Below are positions 36,701-45,111 of a DNA stretch of 64,000 bases, piece after piece. The notes beneath the pieces are model-generated. The model was not told the origin of the DNA. It did not search any database and saw only the letters and a program-made list of their open reading frames with translations. Every line of letters begins with the position of its first letter. Positions within the stretch are counted from its first letter, which is position 1. The position numbers were made by a program, and so were the translations under genes. This stretch comes from Allacma fusca (taxonomy: Eukaryota > Arthropoda > Collembola > Symphypleona > Sminthuridae): assembly GCA_947179485.1 (NCBI GenBank), contig OX359247.1, positions 63,911,001-63,975,000 of the forward strand, read 5' to 3'.

Positions 36701-37174
36701 AACCGTGGAGACGGACCAAGTTACAAACCATATCATTTATCACCAAGAAATGAAAGACGACCAGGAATAACACCAATATATATGGTACCAAGCGCTATAG
36801 ATCGATTCCAAACACCCCAATGGCGATCAGTTGTCATTGATGGAAGACCAGATGAACCCGATATAATAAATCTCATACGAACCCTCAGAGGTCGAACAGG
36901 AATCGAAATAGTTTTTCGAGACCTTGGACATGATTTTATTCAGGAAGAACTCAGGAGAGACCCAGTGACACAACAAAGATCCAGCTATCTTTCCATAACA
37001 AACCCTATGGAGCACAGAAGGTTAATGGATCAGTTATGGGAAAGATCGGAACGGGCAACATGGGACCCGGAGATTTTATCCGAGAATAGATTCGCAGTTA
37101 TATCATTCAGAACACTAGCGGAAGGAGAGGAGGAGACAGGCACCCTCAGAGGGCCGTCCGAGGAAGACGATTAG
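30605..37174 (+). CDS. Env-region polyprotein (2189 aa) with internal signal peptide and membrane segments
   Basis: ATG 30605, stop 37172-37174. Residues 1-300 form an N-terminal region of unknown fold. About 300-370 is Arg/Ser-rich like RS domains. A Cys/His cluster lies near 479-510 (CSRKGC, then CEHH), followed by a Lys-rich helical stretch. An internal hydrophobic segment WLSFLLMFGLITSAVG (about 790-806) looks like a signal peptide ending before Q807. A second hydrophobic segment lies near 898-925 (GVAGAVGMCTTGMVIVGVYT). Furin-like sites RVRR (1028-1031), KRTRR (about 1124-1128) and RERQRR (about 1232) and several N-glycosylation sequons follow, as expected for an Env. From about 1390 there are CEYC and CPHC motifs and a long helical C-terminal domain (about 1680-2189) I do not recognise. 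A translocated, processed glycoprotein in the middle is likely; the flanking parts are unexplained. Confidence 0.65.
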   Translation: MSENRGSRASGSRTNETPRQDALPAVDRDDDDRPRYWTQYVSQTEVEIPQAKILPNSDTGRLEVVLRVDGKLPHRIIIQGRDGREIVTHSVLIGALRKPRELTLDYRILRREPHFCGSINFPEQQVEVDKGERAPDDLVYLFKGQEFNPTPIRRQIPICRTRNRQPDDPWLVQNYRQEKDVPGQKNPRGDYEHDPWAFTPSLQYERGKTSRSSSRKVMGADPICGVTRVNIPEISEWLPQHEEQVEDVAHRISRRIDDNYGPDLRRGNLEDRRREPPRFAAYSAHMVPAGRGRGRAITTGESSSRHHRSSRESSRERHSSKDSRTRKRETESSSERKKRREDDRSRSRYDSPARSRSRRESTPPPSPFLSPAAKDYKDRVERESILTAPIAAPALSYTAVTKMPPPTIPVNSEPPKPQRAVCIAQRERPVEVPIETPPSVAVIPWSEEVATDTATTADRDTANESSSDSEEEETVPIQTCSRKGCKRVRQVIATDSGPVVQQECEHHAKKRAKKEKKVKKEAQMTILELFGQNTAPAQPPAKWQSNILKIGEDSRKAGKHEEMVNRIKDLGEIIRNLARQNVNADSAKKQKEELMKELARHRQEWIKWRNDNDFHLVCAESKIDLQTRELPPAHFEPTNIPTSTATSGELERLLAQEKRNGPETASSTGMATEMPPSPAQNVEVATSELSIAEQHNEQSSSSEDFEVIRSKRRPKDRESSITSDTTEIVNHHQLSLADFANSPQDGTVILSDDEEPRQSTSSIQTPPHTPEMGRGGGGRRGGPIPYLGNSWLSFLLMFGLITSAVGQSTLRKELTGHYGPYPTTRASHYQWWTRLEIDNSTSPRGFDHVSLDFENKEDSEEIGHYDPYGQRECPPVGNSAVRYQGFGSATAHRLWQNGVVRGVAGAVGMCTTGMVIVGVYTSSILDAVRRWNKPLKTVKIPQDWVLIESQLPDERPIWMIMPVNASEEKELEDFLKEDPTATEIPPNLIALPGDIQRNAHYLNETSVAKVWNQALGKEVEEEESENGRVRRHAPEPTSEEEERRQKIRDQRKLPQAIWLMSQAIRDGYHLTTRTLQSVAMDLITKPIQLPLQTKYEIWKEYEIQYGKFIDKVIQILGLKTTHKRTRRSILAKDQINNLQRQIQNNPHSITKGEDYVHPAEEIAIGEVVHFALATTITEANWTIVLLIPHIYNGVDHLEEKELKGWETKAHANVSQTHPLFQRTSERAARERQRRDAFVGPTNAWSPVSYSKQFLKQQLQLMLARIEEEEAHSSSGRPTGIIQQLVRFTLRMVIYIGTSVGMDFGGNQDPIRKSDPGRSHPRRTEGAEGPVLASEEEPAVPTEQAMEAQEEGTGTSLNVIKEEVLDDEEKPPLEHQVDSSSDNETDSKWVKTRCEYCPLKHGHKPPVRPKTKLAAHEAWQRQKDIPVQYIRRSRPELDRLYGRDNAPNCTFQYRGRRRGPEPEIERPRVRVYSPIRTVIFDDTRDRRGSRSPSPGPSTITGQPIPPIEDKMKSRRARQRQRKVEFKEERQKNPPAPAPEDPLAQPDSPDVRFVDLAHVSFYIGVRGWMVAPSWEDEDAEIVIFTNPNKTQLYSQLDPVRLQVKKMVERANDPLDHSPPPRFPDQVMEDISGDERHSQIEAQYSRRTNYFSNNMDTRERSTMCPHCYQKSTIDPERFPTYNISHRSTNSPEQNLVRWLNRMYRETFIERLDIHQQPTQPPQLRLEQLRRALSTLSEPRTDAHESNIEYAEHQAGIDYNNHGELIRERRALLYDAMDHPTDYRRLDPRERDLLILYGQSRRNVPMENTRLETMAGDMNISPGEMIPRLWTTLFNGQRGIDNHQVPTYLTCREHQGVMQGLTGTELRRLITQMWFDIGTQPTWREQEIWINSFLLRGDAITGRGEKALQQLASIPIHMLSFQEFASMTERLITLYHQDEAIQEWRQFGAMNQSGRSQPNPIDDIEEELGQWEDWIFAMKLAGEGQKPTTLYARKLKGGVATLRQPRRTGSFRDLNELVTIRIWQREHFHRIREQISNRGDGPSYKPYHLSPRNERRPGITPIYMVPSAIDRFQTPQWRSVVIDGRPDEPDIINLIRTLRGRTGIEIVFRDLGHDFIQEELRRDPVTQQRSSYLSITNPMEHRRLMDQLWERSERATWDPEILSENRFAVISFRTLAEGEEETGTLRGPSEEDD

Positions 37175-37622
37175 GACGTCACAGAGGATAATAACCTGAC
37201 TATTCCATCCAGGTCATGGCATAATAAGAAGGAGAACTAGCGGGGGAAAGCAGAAGCCAAATTACCTGATGACGGAAGAAATTCCCGAAGGGAATGTAAA
37301 GTGCAGATTATTTCGCAAGAGATGATCTACGATAAAACATTTTTAAGATCTTATGTAGCATCAACCATCGGGATTACGGCGGATGTTACATAATGATCAC
37401 CATAACAGAATAGTTAAGAAATGAAAAACAAATAAAAATAATTACAAAAATAGAAAACAAAACAAAAATAATTACTTACTAACACATTTCATAGAGTTCA
37501 TAGGATAAAAATACTAACAAAAGATTATGTCACCGGAAGTGGGACATACGGATTACAACATCGGAATTAGAAAAAGAATTCTCTTTCGCAATCGGAAGAT
37601 GAAAACACAAACAATATACAGA
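37175..37622 (+). other. Spacer between the polyprotein ORF and the internal promoter
   Basis: AT-rich in its second half, without an ORF. It may hold splice or poly(A) sites; nothing definite was seen. Confidence 0.4.
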
Positions 37623-37657
37623 TATAAATAAGAGACTCTTAAACCAGAGTACTCATT
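37623..37657 (+). promoter_or_regulatory. Internal TATAAATA plus TCATT initiator before the small membrane-protein gene
   Basis: TATAAATA at 37623-37630 and TCATT at 37653-37657, with A (37655) 32 bp from the first T of the box. The LTR promoter uses the same box and nearly the same spacing. No ATG occurs between 37655 and 37741, so the first AUG of such a transcript would start the signal-peptide protein. Confidence 0.5.
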
Positions 37658-37740
37658 ATAATCTCGAACCCCACGGAGAGCTCAAATACTTGAGGCTACT
37701 CAAAAATACGGAACCAAAAATAGATACAAAGTTTCCAAGG

Positions 37741-38487
37741 ATGGAATACAAGTGGTATATTCTTTTGAGCCTTGCAATAACTCTAATTGCAATGGACGTT
37801 TCCGAAACCAGGCCGATAGCACAACCAAGTCCAGAACCATGGCAAGGACCACTGATGGCAGCCCTAGGAACTCAAGTCGGAAAATGGTTCGCAAATTACA
37901 TGGTACCAGCCATAACCGTCGGAAGCGGAGCTATCACAGCATCAGTGTTATCACAAAAGGACCCAATAGTACACATACTACACCACAAAGATGACGGGAA
38001 ACTAGCCGTAGTGCAGTATGACCCGAACGACCCAAACGTAGAAGCCCAGAGAATCATGGAGAGGAACCAACAAATGGCTCTACTACAACCCCAACAACAA
38101 CTTATACAACCCCAATTCATACAAAATCAACAGCCCACGATGCTGAGGGATAGCAGACCACCATGGATGGAACAATTCAACGAAATAGATTGGAAATCCA
38201 ATGAGGTTCCAACATCAGACACGGATTACACCGTAGTCATTATTAGTTCATTCGGTTGTATTACCACAGTAGTGATATTTATATTCACAGTAATACTATA
38301 CCGAATTCGAATGAAGAAAAGAAAAACAGATCAACAAAAACCGAATGAGAGAGAATTAGACAATGTTGCAGACACGCAGGCATTAGTCCAAAATTCTATA
38401 GAGCAGCTAGTCGGATGCAGAATTGTGAGGCCCAATACACAACAACAAGCCAGCCGACACACAACCAGAGCAACCGTACAACTATAA
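37741..38487 (+). CDS. Small type I membrane protein (248 aa) of the giant element
   Basis: Start chosen at ATG 37741 because it opens a signal peptide, MEYKWYILLSLAITLIAMDV. The frame is open upstream to a TTG at 37690. The luminal part has a Gly/Ala-rich amphipathic stretch (MVPAITVGSGAITASVL) reminiscent of fusion peptides and then a Gln-rich region. A single transmembrane helix (VVIISSFGCITTVVIFIFTV) is followed by a basic stop-transfer RIRMKKRK and a ~70-residue cytoplasmic tail. It could be an envelope subunit, a viroporin-like helper or an unrelated acquired membrane protein. No homology recognised. Confidence 0.7.
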   Translation: MEYKWYILLSLAITLIAMDVSETRPIAQPSPEPWQGPLMAALGTQVGKWFANYMVPAITVGSGAITASVLSQKDPIVHILHHKDDGKLAVVQYDPNDPNVEAQRIMERNQQMALLQPQQQLIQPQFIQNQQPTMLRDSRPPWMEQFNEIDWKSNEVPTSDTDYTVVIISSFGCITTVVIFIFTVILYRIRMKKRKTDQQKPNERELDNVADTQALVQNSIEQLVGCRIVRPNTQQQASRHTTRATVQL

Positions 38488-41100
38488 CACCGACCCAACC
38501 GGGAAGGAAACAACGCAAGAAAGAAAATAAAGAAGAAAAATACGCAAAACCATAAAAAATTGTATGGAAAAATATTTTCAAAAATATTTATTAATTATAA
38601 GATAGTATTAGCAAAATAATAGGATAAGTAGTTATAAGTAGAATAAGGTTAGGAAGAGAAAAGACAGAAAATCAAGTTCATATACAACAAAAAATATAAA
38701 AAACGCAATGAAAATAATAAAAGTTCAAATAACGAACGAGCAGTTCAATTTAGTTAAAGAGGCAGATCCCCAATAGGAGTAAAAGAAGAAAAGTCTAAAG
38801 ATTGTGATTCAAATCAATATATCTTTCGTGTCTCGATGGATTCATTATCCATTTTCTTTCCAATTTCCTTTTCAACCCATTGATTCCAGTGATTAAAATT
38901 TTATTAGACATCAACACTATCAAGTCAGGCTGTGTTTTCAAAACAAACACTGATTTGTTAACGAGACGAAAAATGTTTCAAGATAAGGTTCAGTTCTAAC
39001 AAAAATTTTAGGCAATATCATAATTCCTTGAGGCTTGTTCACTCAACAGCCAATGAGTGATGATTGTAATGCCTTGTGACTTATTAGGTCATTTAACCCC
39101 ATATGAGAAGGATAAAATTAAATTTCTAACCTACTCATCGTTTGGGATGAGCGGGATACCAAAATTTCCAGCAAAAATCAGAACCCTGTATAAGCAAGTT
39201 CTCTACGATCAGGATCAGTTTGCCTTTTAACTTCAGTTCAACAAAATCTATTTACCTAGACGTGCTAATATTTTAGGTACCTAGAAAGACAGACTAAGTA
39301 AAACAGAAGTCCGAAGGATAGATTCTTTCAAAAGAATTTCTGTAACACAGGTTCTTTTACTAAATTATTTACTTGCAAAGTGTTTCGCATTTCAAATGAT
39401 AGTTAGAAAATAAATTTGTCAAAAATTATTGACATGAATGTGCCCCGATCAGAAGGATCCTAATGTCGTTTGAGAGCAAGGACCTTCACCTATTCCAAGG
39501 GCCTACGTGAATGATCTAGGGACCAGAAGAATAAACAAAAATATACCACGAATAGGTAGGAGGAACTTAAATAAAAATATAAAAAGTAAGAAAATTACAG
39601 TAATGGATATATTTGATTGTTAGTTGCACACTAGTTCAATGTGAATCGAGAGGTGCAAGAGGCAACGAGAATCACATTGCAAACAGTGTTGACATCTTTT
39701 TACAATTTTGAGTTGAAAGTCTAAGACGGAAGCTATCTGTGCGAATACACATCATAGATGACAAAAGGTTTACGGAATCATTAAATTCACTTCGTTTATC
39801 CAATAAAAAGGATCAGTTTTAAATCTTAAAAGATCAAATGTCTTATTAGCTTTGATAAATTCCATAGTTTCCCAAGACAAAAATTATATTAAGAAAACAC
39901 AATTCTGAAAGGAATTTTAAACAGAAAATTTAACTTACAAATTCGACACATTTCATCAAATAGGATTTTTACAGATCAAGGTATATATATATATATTTAT
40001 GATTATCGCCAAAATACATTCCTATCTCAGTTGAGGAAATAGCTCACGGTACAATATGATTTTATGTCTTATGGAGTAGTAAGAACCACTTACAGAACTT
40101 CATGGAGCACGATGTTTTCACATTTGGTGAAATTGCCAACAGTTGTGCATGAGAAGGACATAATTCCTAATTTAGCCACCGAAAAACAACTCAAATATTT
40201 CACAGGCGAAAATAAAAAGATTCTTCAAACTTTCTGTAGAGACCTCAGGAGGTTTCAGAGTCGGTTTTTCAAATAATTGTGTTTAAGAGCGACACTACTG
40301 CGCTCAAGACCGTCACTTCAAACCGTTGATAGTGATATTGAGCAATCATAGTTTTTGACAAAATTTTCCCCACAACGATTTGTCTGTGACATGTTAAATT
40401 GTTTTACAAGGAAACTCACGGGACTTTACAAGCTTAATAATTAAATACACCTTTAACAATACATTAGGCCAATACCCTAGTAATAACAGTAATTGACAGT
40501 AGTCACAATGTTTCAACAACTAGTATTCAATATCAGAGAAAATTAGAAATCAAATGAGAATAGAAACAAGAGTCAATAGTTTCATATCTACCTTCAAGTA
40601 ATCTTTGCTGATCTTTCCTCATATGTTTGGAGAGCAGTCAAGACAGTTTTACAAACAAATTCTTTTCAAAACATGTGTACAAAATTTTCAATTCTGCTAC
40701 GATGTTTCTAATCTTCGTTACGATAAATAACAATAGAAATCAAATTAAATAATGATGTAAATAACGATGTATTCCATGTAAATAGTGTATATGCAAATGA
40801 TGAAAGGATGAAAATGGTTGATTATCAGACGTAAGTATACAAACAGTAACACCATCAAATATTGTACAGCATTACAAAGTATATACACATATGATGATGA
40901 ACATGTACAAAAATTGTATACAATGCCTTAACAATAATAATGCCCATGAATACCATTACGACCATGCTACAAAGACCAACCATTACCATTACGACCAAGA
41001 TTAAGCTACAAAGTATGGTAACAAAAATATAATTAGTATAATTACAAATAATATGAACTTGAACTTCGACAGATAACATTGTCGAGGTCGACAATTACCC
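38488..41100 (+). other. 2.6-kb 3' untranslated region of the giant element
   Basis: AT-rich, with a short TA run near 39981-39996. The only sizeable open frame is 40064-40276 (70 aa), which lacks recognisable features. No transposon signature was seen inside. It separates the last ORF from the polypurine tract. Confidence 0.6.
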
Positions 41101-41110
41101 AGAAGAGGAA
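41101..41110 (+). other. Polypurine tract (AGAAGAGGAA)
   Basis: Ten purines directly before the TG of the 3' LTR; the expected plus-strand DNA primer of an LTR retroelement. Confidence 0.85.
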
Positions 41111-41690
41111 TGTTACGGATATATTATAAATAGAGTAGAATAAGCATAATCTAAGTCAGCAAATAGTTTAGAAGGTCGTAAGCAGAAGCTACGTGAGACC
41201 AAACGCTGACCTAACATAATCATAAGTAAAGGAAAGGAAATGATTCAGATTATTTAATAAACAATAAACTAAGAATAGGATAAGATTAGATTTAGATTAA
41301 GACACGTAGATTAAGTACAAGTTCTAATCTCGACTTCAAGCAAGCAACATCAAGAGGAGCCGCACCTAGAGTCCATTCCCTCCGGGATGGAGCTCAAAAG
41401 GTAGCAGACGGGGCGACATGAAATCGGGAGATTTCATGAAGAAGAGATTCAGACTTCAAATTCTATTTGTGTTAAATGTTAATTGTTCAGTGTAAATTGT
41501 ATCAGTTTAGGAACAATAAATTGGCCAAAAGTTAATAAAACGAACTACACACAGAATTCAATAAGTTCCATTTATTCATGCGTTTCCAACAACATCGGAT
41601 TCCAGGAATTCAGGGGATGGAACACCCGAACCTAGGCTACATTACTATTACCCACACAACATCAATATCCGGGTAATATCGTACATAACA
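41111..41690 (+). repeat. 3' LTR (580 bp)
   Basis: Same length as the 5' LTR and no difference found by eye. Followed by the ATAC duplication at 41691-41694. It supplies the poly(A) signals for the element. Confidence 0.97.
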
Positions 41691-41694
41691 ATAC

Positions 41695-42310
41695 CATCTT
41701 TTGACATAAGTGTCTTCAATAACGGGTTTTTCCCTTCCCATTTTTACCACATTTGAAAATTTCTGTTGCTAGACAAGAATAATGTAAAGGGGGAATTATA
41801 ACAAAGAAGCTAAAGGGCATTCATTGATAGAAAAGTTGCTTCAAGGATATATTTGACTTCAAAATTTTCCGCCGTTATTTAATATATGAACACGTCACAT
41901 ATGCACACACGTTTAACTACCAGACAGGTTTTATTTACCAGACGCTCATAACAGTATACATAATGAATGGTTGATTGGCTTTTACTTTTTATATTATACA
42001 AATAAAATGTGTCAAAAATACACGAACGCTCATTAAAAAATTTGTATTGGCTTAACAAAAGACACAGCGACGGCTGATGACGAGAAGTGTGAAGGACAGG
42101 TTTATTTTCTTGAGTTCAAAAATTCTCGCAAATATGTACAAACATGGAGAGTAGAGGTGACATACTTCTTTTCTGAACGATTGGACACAATACACGCATA
42201 AATCTGTAATATACATATATAAGAGACACGTACACTGAGACAAGAGACGACGACGACATTCAGGGTAAAGACTGATGATTTTTTTGTGGGCTGATTGTGA
42301 GTTTTTTAGC
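41695..42310. other. Spacer without a gene
   Basis: AT-rich flank of the insertion with no recognisable gene. The small open frames have no coding character. Confidence 0.5.
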
Positions 42311-43866
42311 TCGATTATTATTATTATTATTCTTTATTCAAGTGTCGAAGGAGTCAATATAAATATTGGTTTTCACCCCAGACACATATTTAGATGCCTT
42401 CAAATACAAAACAAGTCATATCAACATACCGTGTCAAATACAGGAAAGCTTTAGTCAAATTACATGATCATTCCGCTGAGTTAAAATATTCTTACATAGA
42501 AGGTTTTGGAAAATCCCAAATGAACAGTCACGCATACGCAATTCAGGCGGGAGGTCATTCCAAAGCCTTATACACATATATACAACATTCTTCTTAGCAA
42601 TGGCTAATTTTGTAAGAGGTTGAGTGAGCACAATAAATCTGGAGGATCGTAGACGAGACGAAATTACCTTAAAATGTAACAAACTATTAATATAATTTAC
42701 AGTGTCCATAGTGTACCAAAGCGTATGTAAATCGGCTACAATAATAAGTAACTCTCTCGTTTATAGTAAGTATGCCAAAGAACTCGTACACGTTTGCAAG
42801 TGGTTGTGACCGTATGGTTCTATGCTTCCGATTGTACAATGTTAGTAAGAACCTATCCAGTTTGTACTGGAGGAGATCAATCCTTGATTTACATACCTGT
42901 GACCATATAAGTATACAGTAGTCTATATGAGAGAGTACAAATGCGTTGATGAGCATACACAGTGTACTATCGTTCAGTAATCGACGAACTCCAATTACTG
43001 CTCCCATTGATTTGGATACCTTTTTCATAACGTGGTCAAAATGGTCTTTAAAGCATAATTTCTCATCAATAATAATTCCTAGGTACCTGAACGACCAAAC
43101 TCTTGTGATTTCCTCATTTTTAACATGTAGCACACAGTCCGTCTCTATGCTACTGGGTGACTTGTGGTAAATTACATACATTGTTTTGGTTGTATTAATA
43201 GTAAGGGAATTGTCTTTCATCCACTTTTGTAGCTTATCCAGCCATGTCTGCATATTAGTAAAAAGGCGAGATATACATGTATCATACATAAATAATACCA
43301 AGTCATCCGCGTAGGCTACATAGTCAATTTTTAAAACATTACTTATATCAGAGAAAAATAAAACAAAGAGATATGGGCCTAGTATAGATCCCTGAGGAAC
43401 ACCATTCAAATCGGCATATTCTTGCGACAATACATTGTTTACAAATATTTTAAATTTTCTATTAGAGAGATAATCACATAAAATTCTAAGTAACCTCTCG
43501 TTGCTCTTAAAACGCTTACGAATCTTATGAAGTAGGAGAAGTCTCGATACAGAGTTGAATGTCTTCTTTAAATCTATAAACACTGCCAAAACCTTAACAG
43601 TAGGTATACCCAGATATTTACAAATCTTATGTATAAACACTAAGACGGCAGTAAAGCACAATCGTCCCCTTCTGAATCCATGCTGACTCTCATCAACATT
43701 TTGATCGCATTCAAAGAGGAGTCGGTTGTATACAATCTTTTCAAATAATTTGTTTAGGAATGGGAGACCGTGGATAGGCCTAAAGGAGTCGGGGCACAAC
43801 TTGCTACCTTTTCCTTTGTATACCGGTGTAACTATAGCAGTTTTGAAATGCCTTGGTATGGTACAT
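42311..43866 (-). pseudogene. Second LINE, 3' part: reverse transcriptase, UTR and (TAA)n tail
   Basis: On the minus strand from 43866. RT motifs are FKTAIVTPVYKGKGS, HGFRRGRLCFTAVL, VFIDLKKTFNSVSRLLLL, LNGVPQGSILGP and the catalytic DYVAYADDLVLF. The frame shifts near 42700, after which the C-terminal LWNDLPPELR part continues at 42455-42690. The 3' end carries an ATT run on the plus strand (42313-42336), that is a TAA tail. The element is interrupted at 43866 by the 8-bp duplication and MITE copy 1. Its 5' part lies inverted at 45112-46378. Confidence 0.9.
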
Positions 43867-43874
43867 GTAGTGAT
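43867..43874. other. Target-duplication half GTAGTGAT
   Basis: Reverse complement of ATCACTAC at 46371-46378, the other half of one original hAT-type 8-bp duplication inside the LINE. Confidence 0.9.
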
Positions 43875-44681
43875 TAGACATGTTCATACCGTTCTTGTTT
43901 AAAATACCGTAATTACCGTTACCGTAAAGTGGAAGAACTCCGGTAATACTTTTAAGGTACGGTATCGTAAATTAATCAGATTATGGTAAAAACACGAATA
44001 TAAGTCGACTTTATGGTATGTGTAAAGATATGAAGTAAAAAATCCAACATCAGTTATTTAACAATCAGTTTAGCGTCTTTGATGTCAATTAATGTGTGAG
44101 TATTTATTGTGCAGAAATTCCTTATAAACTAAGCTAGTTCGAAACAAAATCAAATTTCCTTTTTTACATTCGTATGAAAAATATGAAAATCATAAAATAT
44201 AGAAAACGATACCAAATTCTTCGATCTATCTTCTAGTAATTTTTCCTAAACTAAATCTTTACCGAATTTGGTCGTACTTATATTAATTTAGGAAGTGGCT
44301 TCCCATCTCTTTTTCTCATAACAGGTGAAGTGCCATCATGCCGTCAGACCGACTCAAAAAATGACTCCAAACACTTGAATTACTAGACGCACGACTTGGT
44401 TTAGATTCTAAATAATCAGTTCGATTAATTTTTTTCCATATTGACACTACACACAATCTTTACTGTCGAACGAATTCCTTTCATTTTTGTGTTTAACTCT
44501 TTTTAATGAATTTTCGAGTGTGTAACACCACAGTTTTATGAGCCTTCCGCTAGACTAACGATATCGTATGGAGTTACGATATCGCTTCAAAAAGCCGAGA
44601 ATTATCGTACCTAAACCGTACCGAAATTTTTTACGGTAATTACGGTATTACCGTACTACGATACCGTAGTTGACATGTCTA
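43875..44681. mobile_element. hAT-type MITE copy 1 (807 bp)
   Basis: Ends TAGACATGT...ACATGTCTA with AT-rich, ACGGTA-rich subterminal repeats and no transposase. It is the reverse complement of 46379-47185 with identical length and, where compared, sequence. Its two flanks do not match each other (GTAGTGAT and CTATGCAC) but match the flanks of the other copy in inverted form. Confidence 0.92.
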
Positions 44682-44904
44682 CTATGCACAATACCAAATG
44701 CACACAAGAAACAATAAACATGATCACACACAGCGTTAGACTGGAAATAAATGAGAAAGTGCTTCTCTTCACGATTTCTAACGTAAGGTGGACCCAAATG
44801 AATATCTTTACTTACATACTTATGTCCGTGCAAATAAATAATTAAGTATATTACATGAATGTACAAACTGCAATTTATTATTATATTCTGTTATTCTATC
44901 GATC

Positions 44905-45080
44905 TGTTTTTTCGATGAAAACACAAATCTGTTTTTTTCGATGAAAACACAAATCTGTTTTTTCGATGAAAACGCAAATCTGTTTTTGCGATGAAAACAC
45001 AAATCTGTTTTTTCGATGAAAACACAAATCTGTTTTTTCGATGAAAACACAAATCTGTTTTTTCGATGAAAACACAAATC
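44905..45080. repeat. 25-bp tandem repeat, about 7 units
   Basis: Units of the form CTGTTTTTTCGATGAAAACA plus CAAAT, with small changes in the T run and single substitutions. It ends about 30 bp before the truncated LINE sequence. An 85-aa minus-strand ORF over it is an artefact of the period. Confidence 0.92.
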
Positions 45081-45111
45081 TAAATCTTTACAGTATAACA
45101 GGATATAACAG

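Larger units (their letters stand above)
13050..41690 (+). mobile_element. Giant (28.6 kb) Ty3/Gypsy-type LTR retroelement, apparently intact
   Basis: Bounded by two 580-bp LTRs (13050-13629 and 41111-41690) with TG...CA ends, no difference visible by eye, and a 4-bp ATAC duplication. The order is LTR, 3-kb leader, Gag (2188 aa), Pol (2396 aa, order PR-RT-RH-IN), a small ORF, Env-like polyprotein (2189 aa), small membrane protein, 2.6-kb 3' UTR, polypurine tract and LTR. Typical Gypsy or errantivirus elements are 5-9 kb, so this is three to five times longer. The gain is mostly low-complexity Gag and Pol extensions, a very large Env-region ORF and long UTRs. All large ORFs are open. The order protease-RT-RNase H-integrase places it in Ty3/Gypsy, and the Env-like ORFs make it errantivirus-like. 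Relationship to a named family was not testable here. Confidence 0.95.

Noticed and set aside
40064-40276. 70-aa ORF in the 3' UTR of the giant element
   Set aside because: No domain, no promoter or splice context; an ORF of this length is expected by chance in 2.6 kb.
42394-42597. 67-aa plus-strand ORF
   Set aside because: Antisense shadow of the C-terminal part of the second LINE's reverse transcriptase.
44820-45077. 85-aa ORF with repeated CVFIEKTD-like text
   Set aside because: Direct product of the 25-bp tandem repeat.
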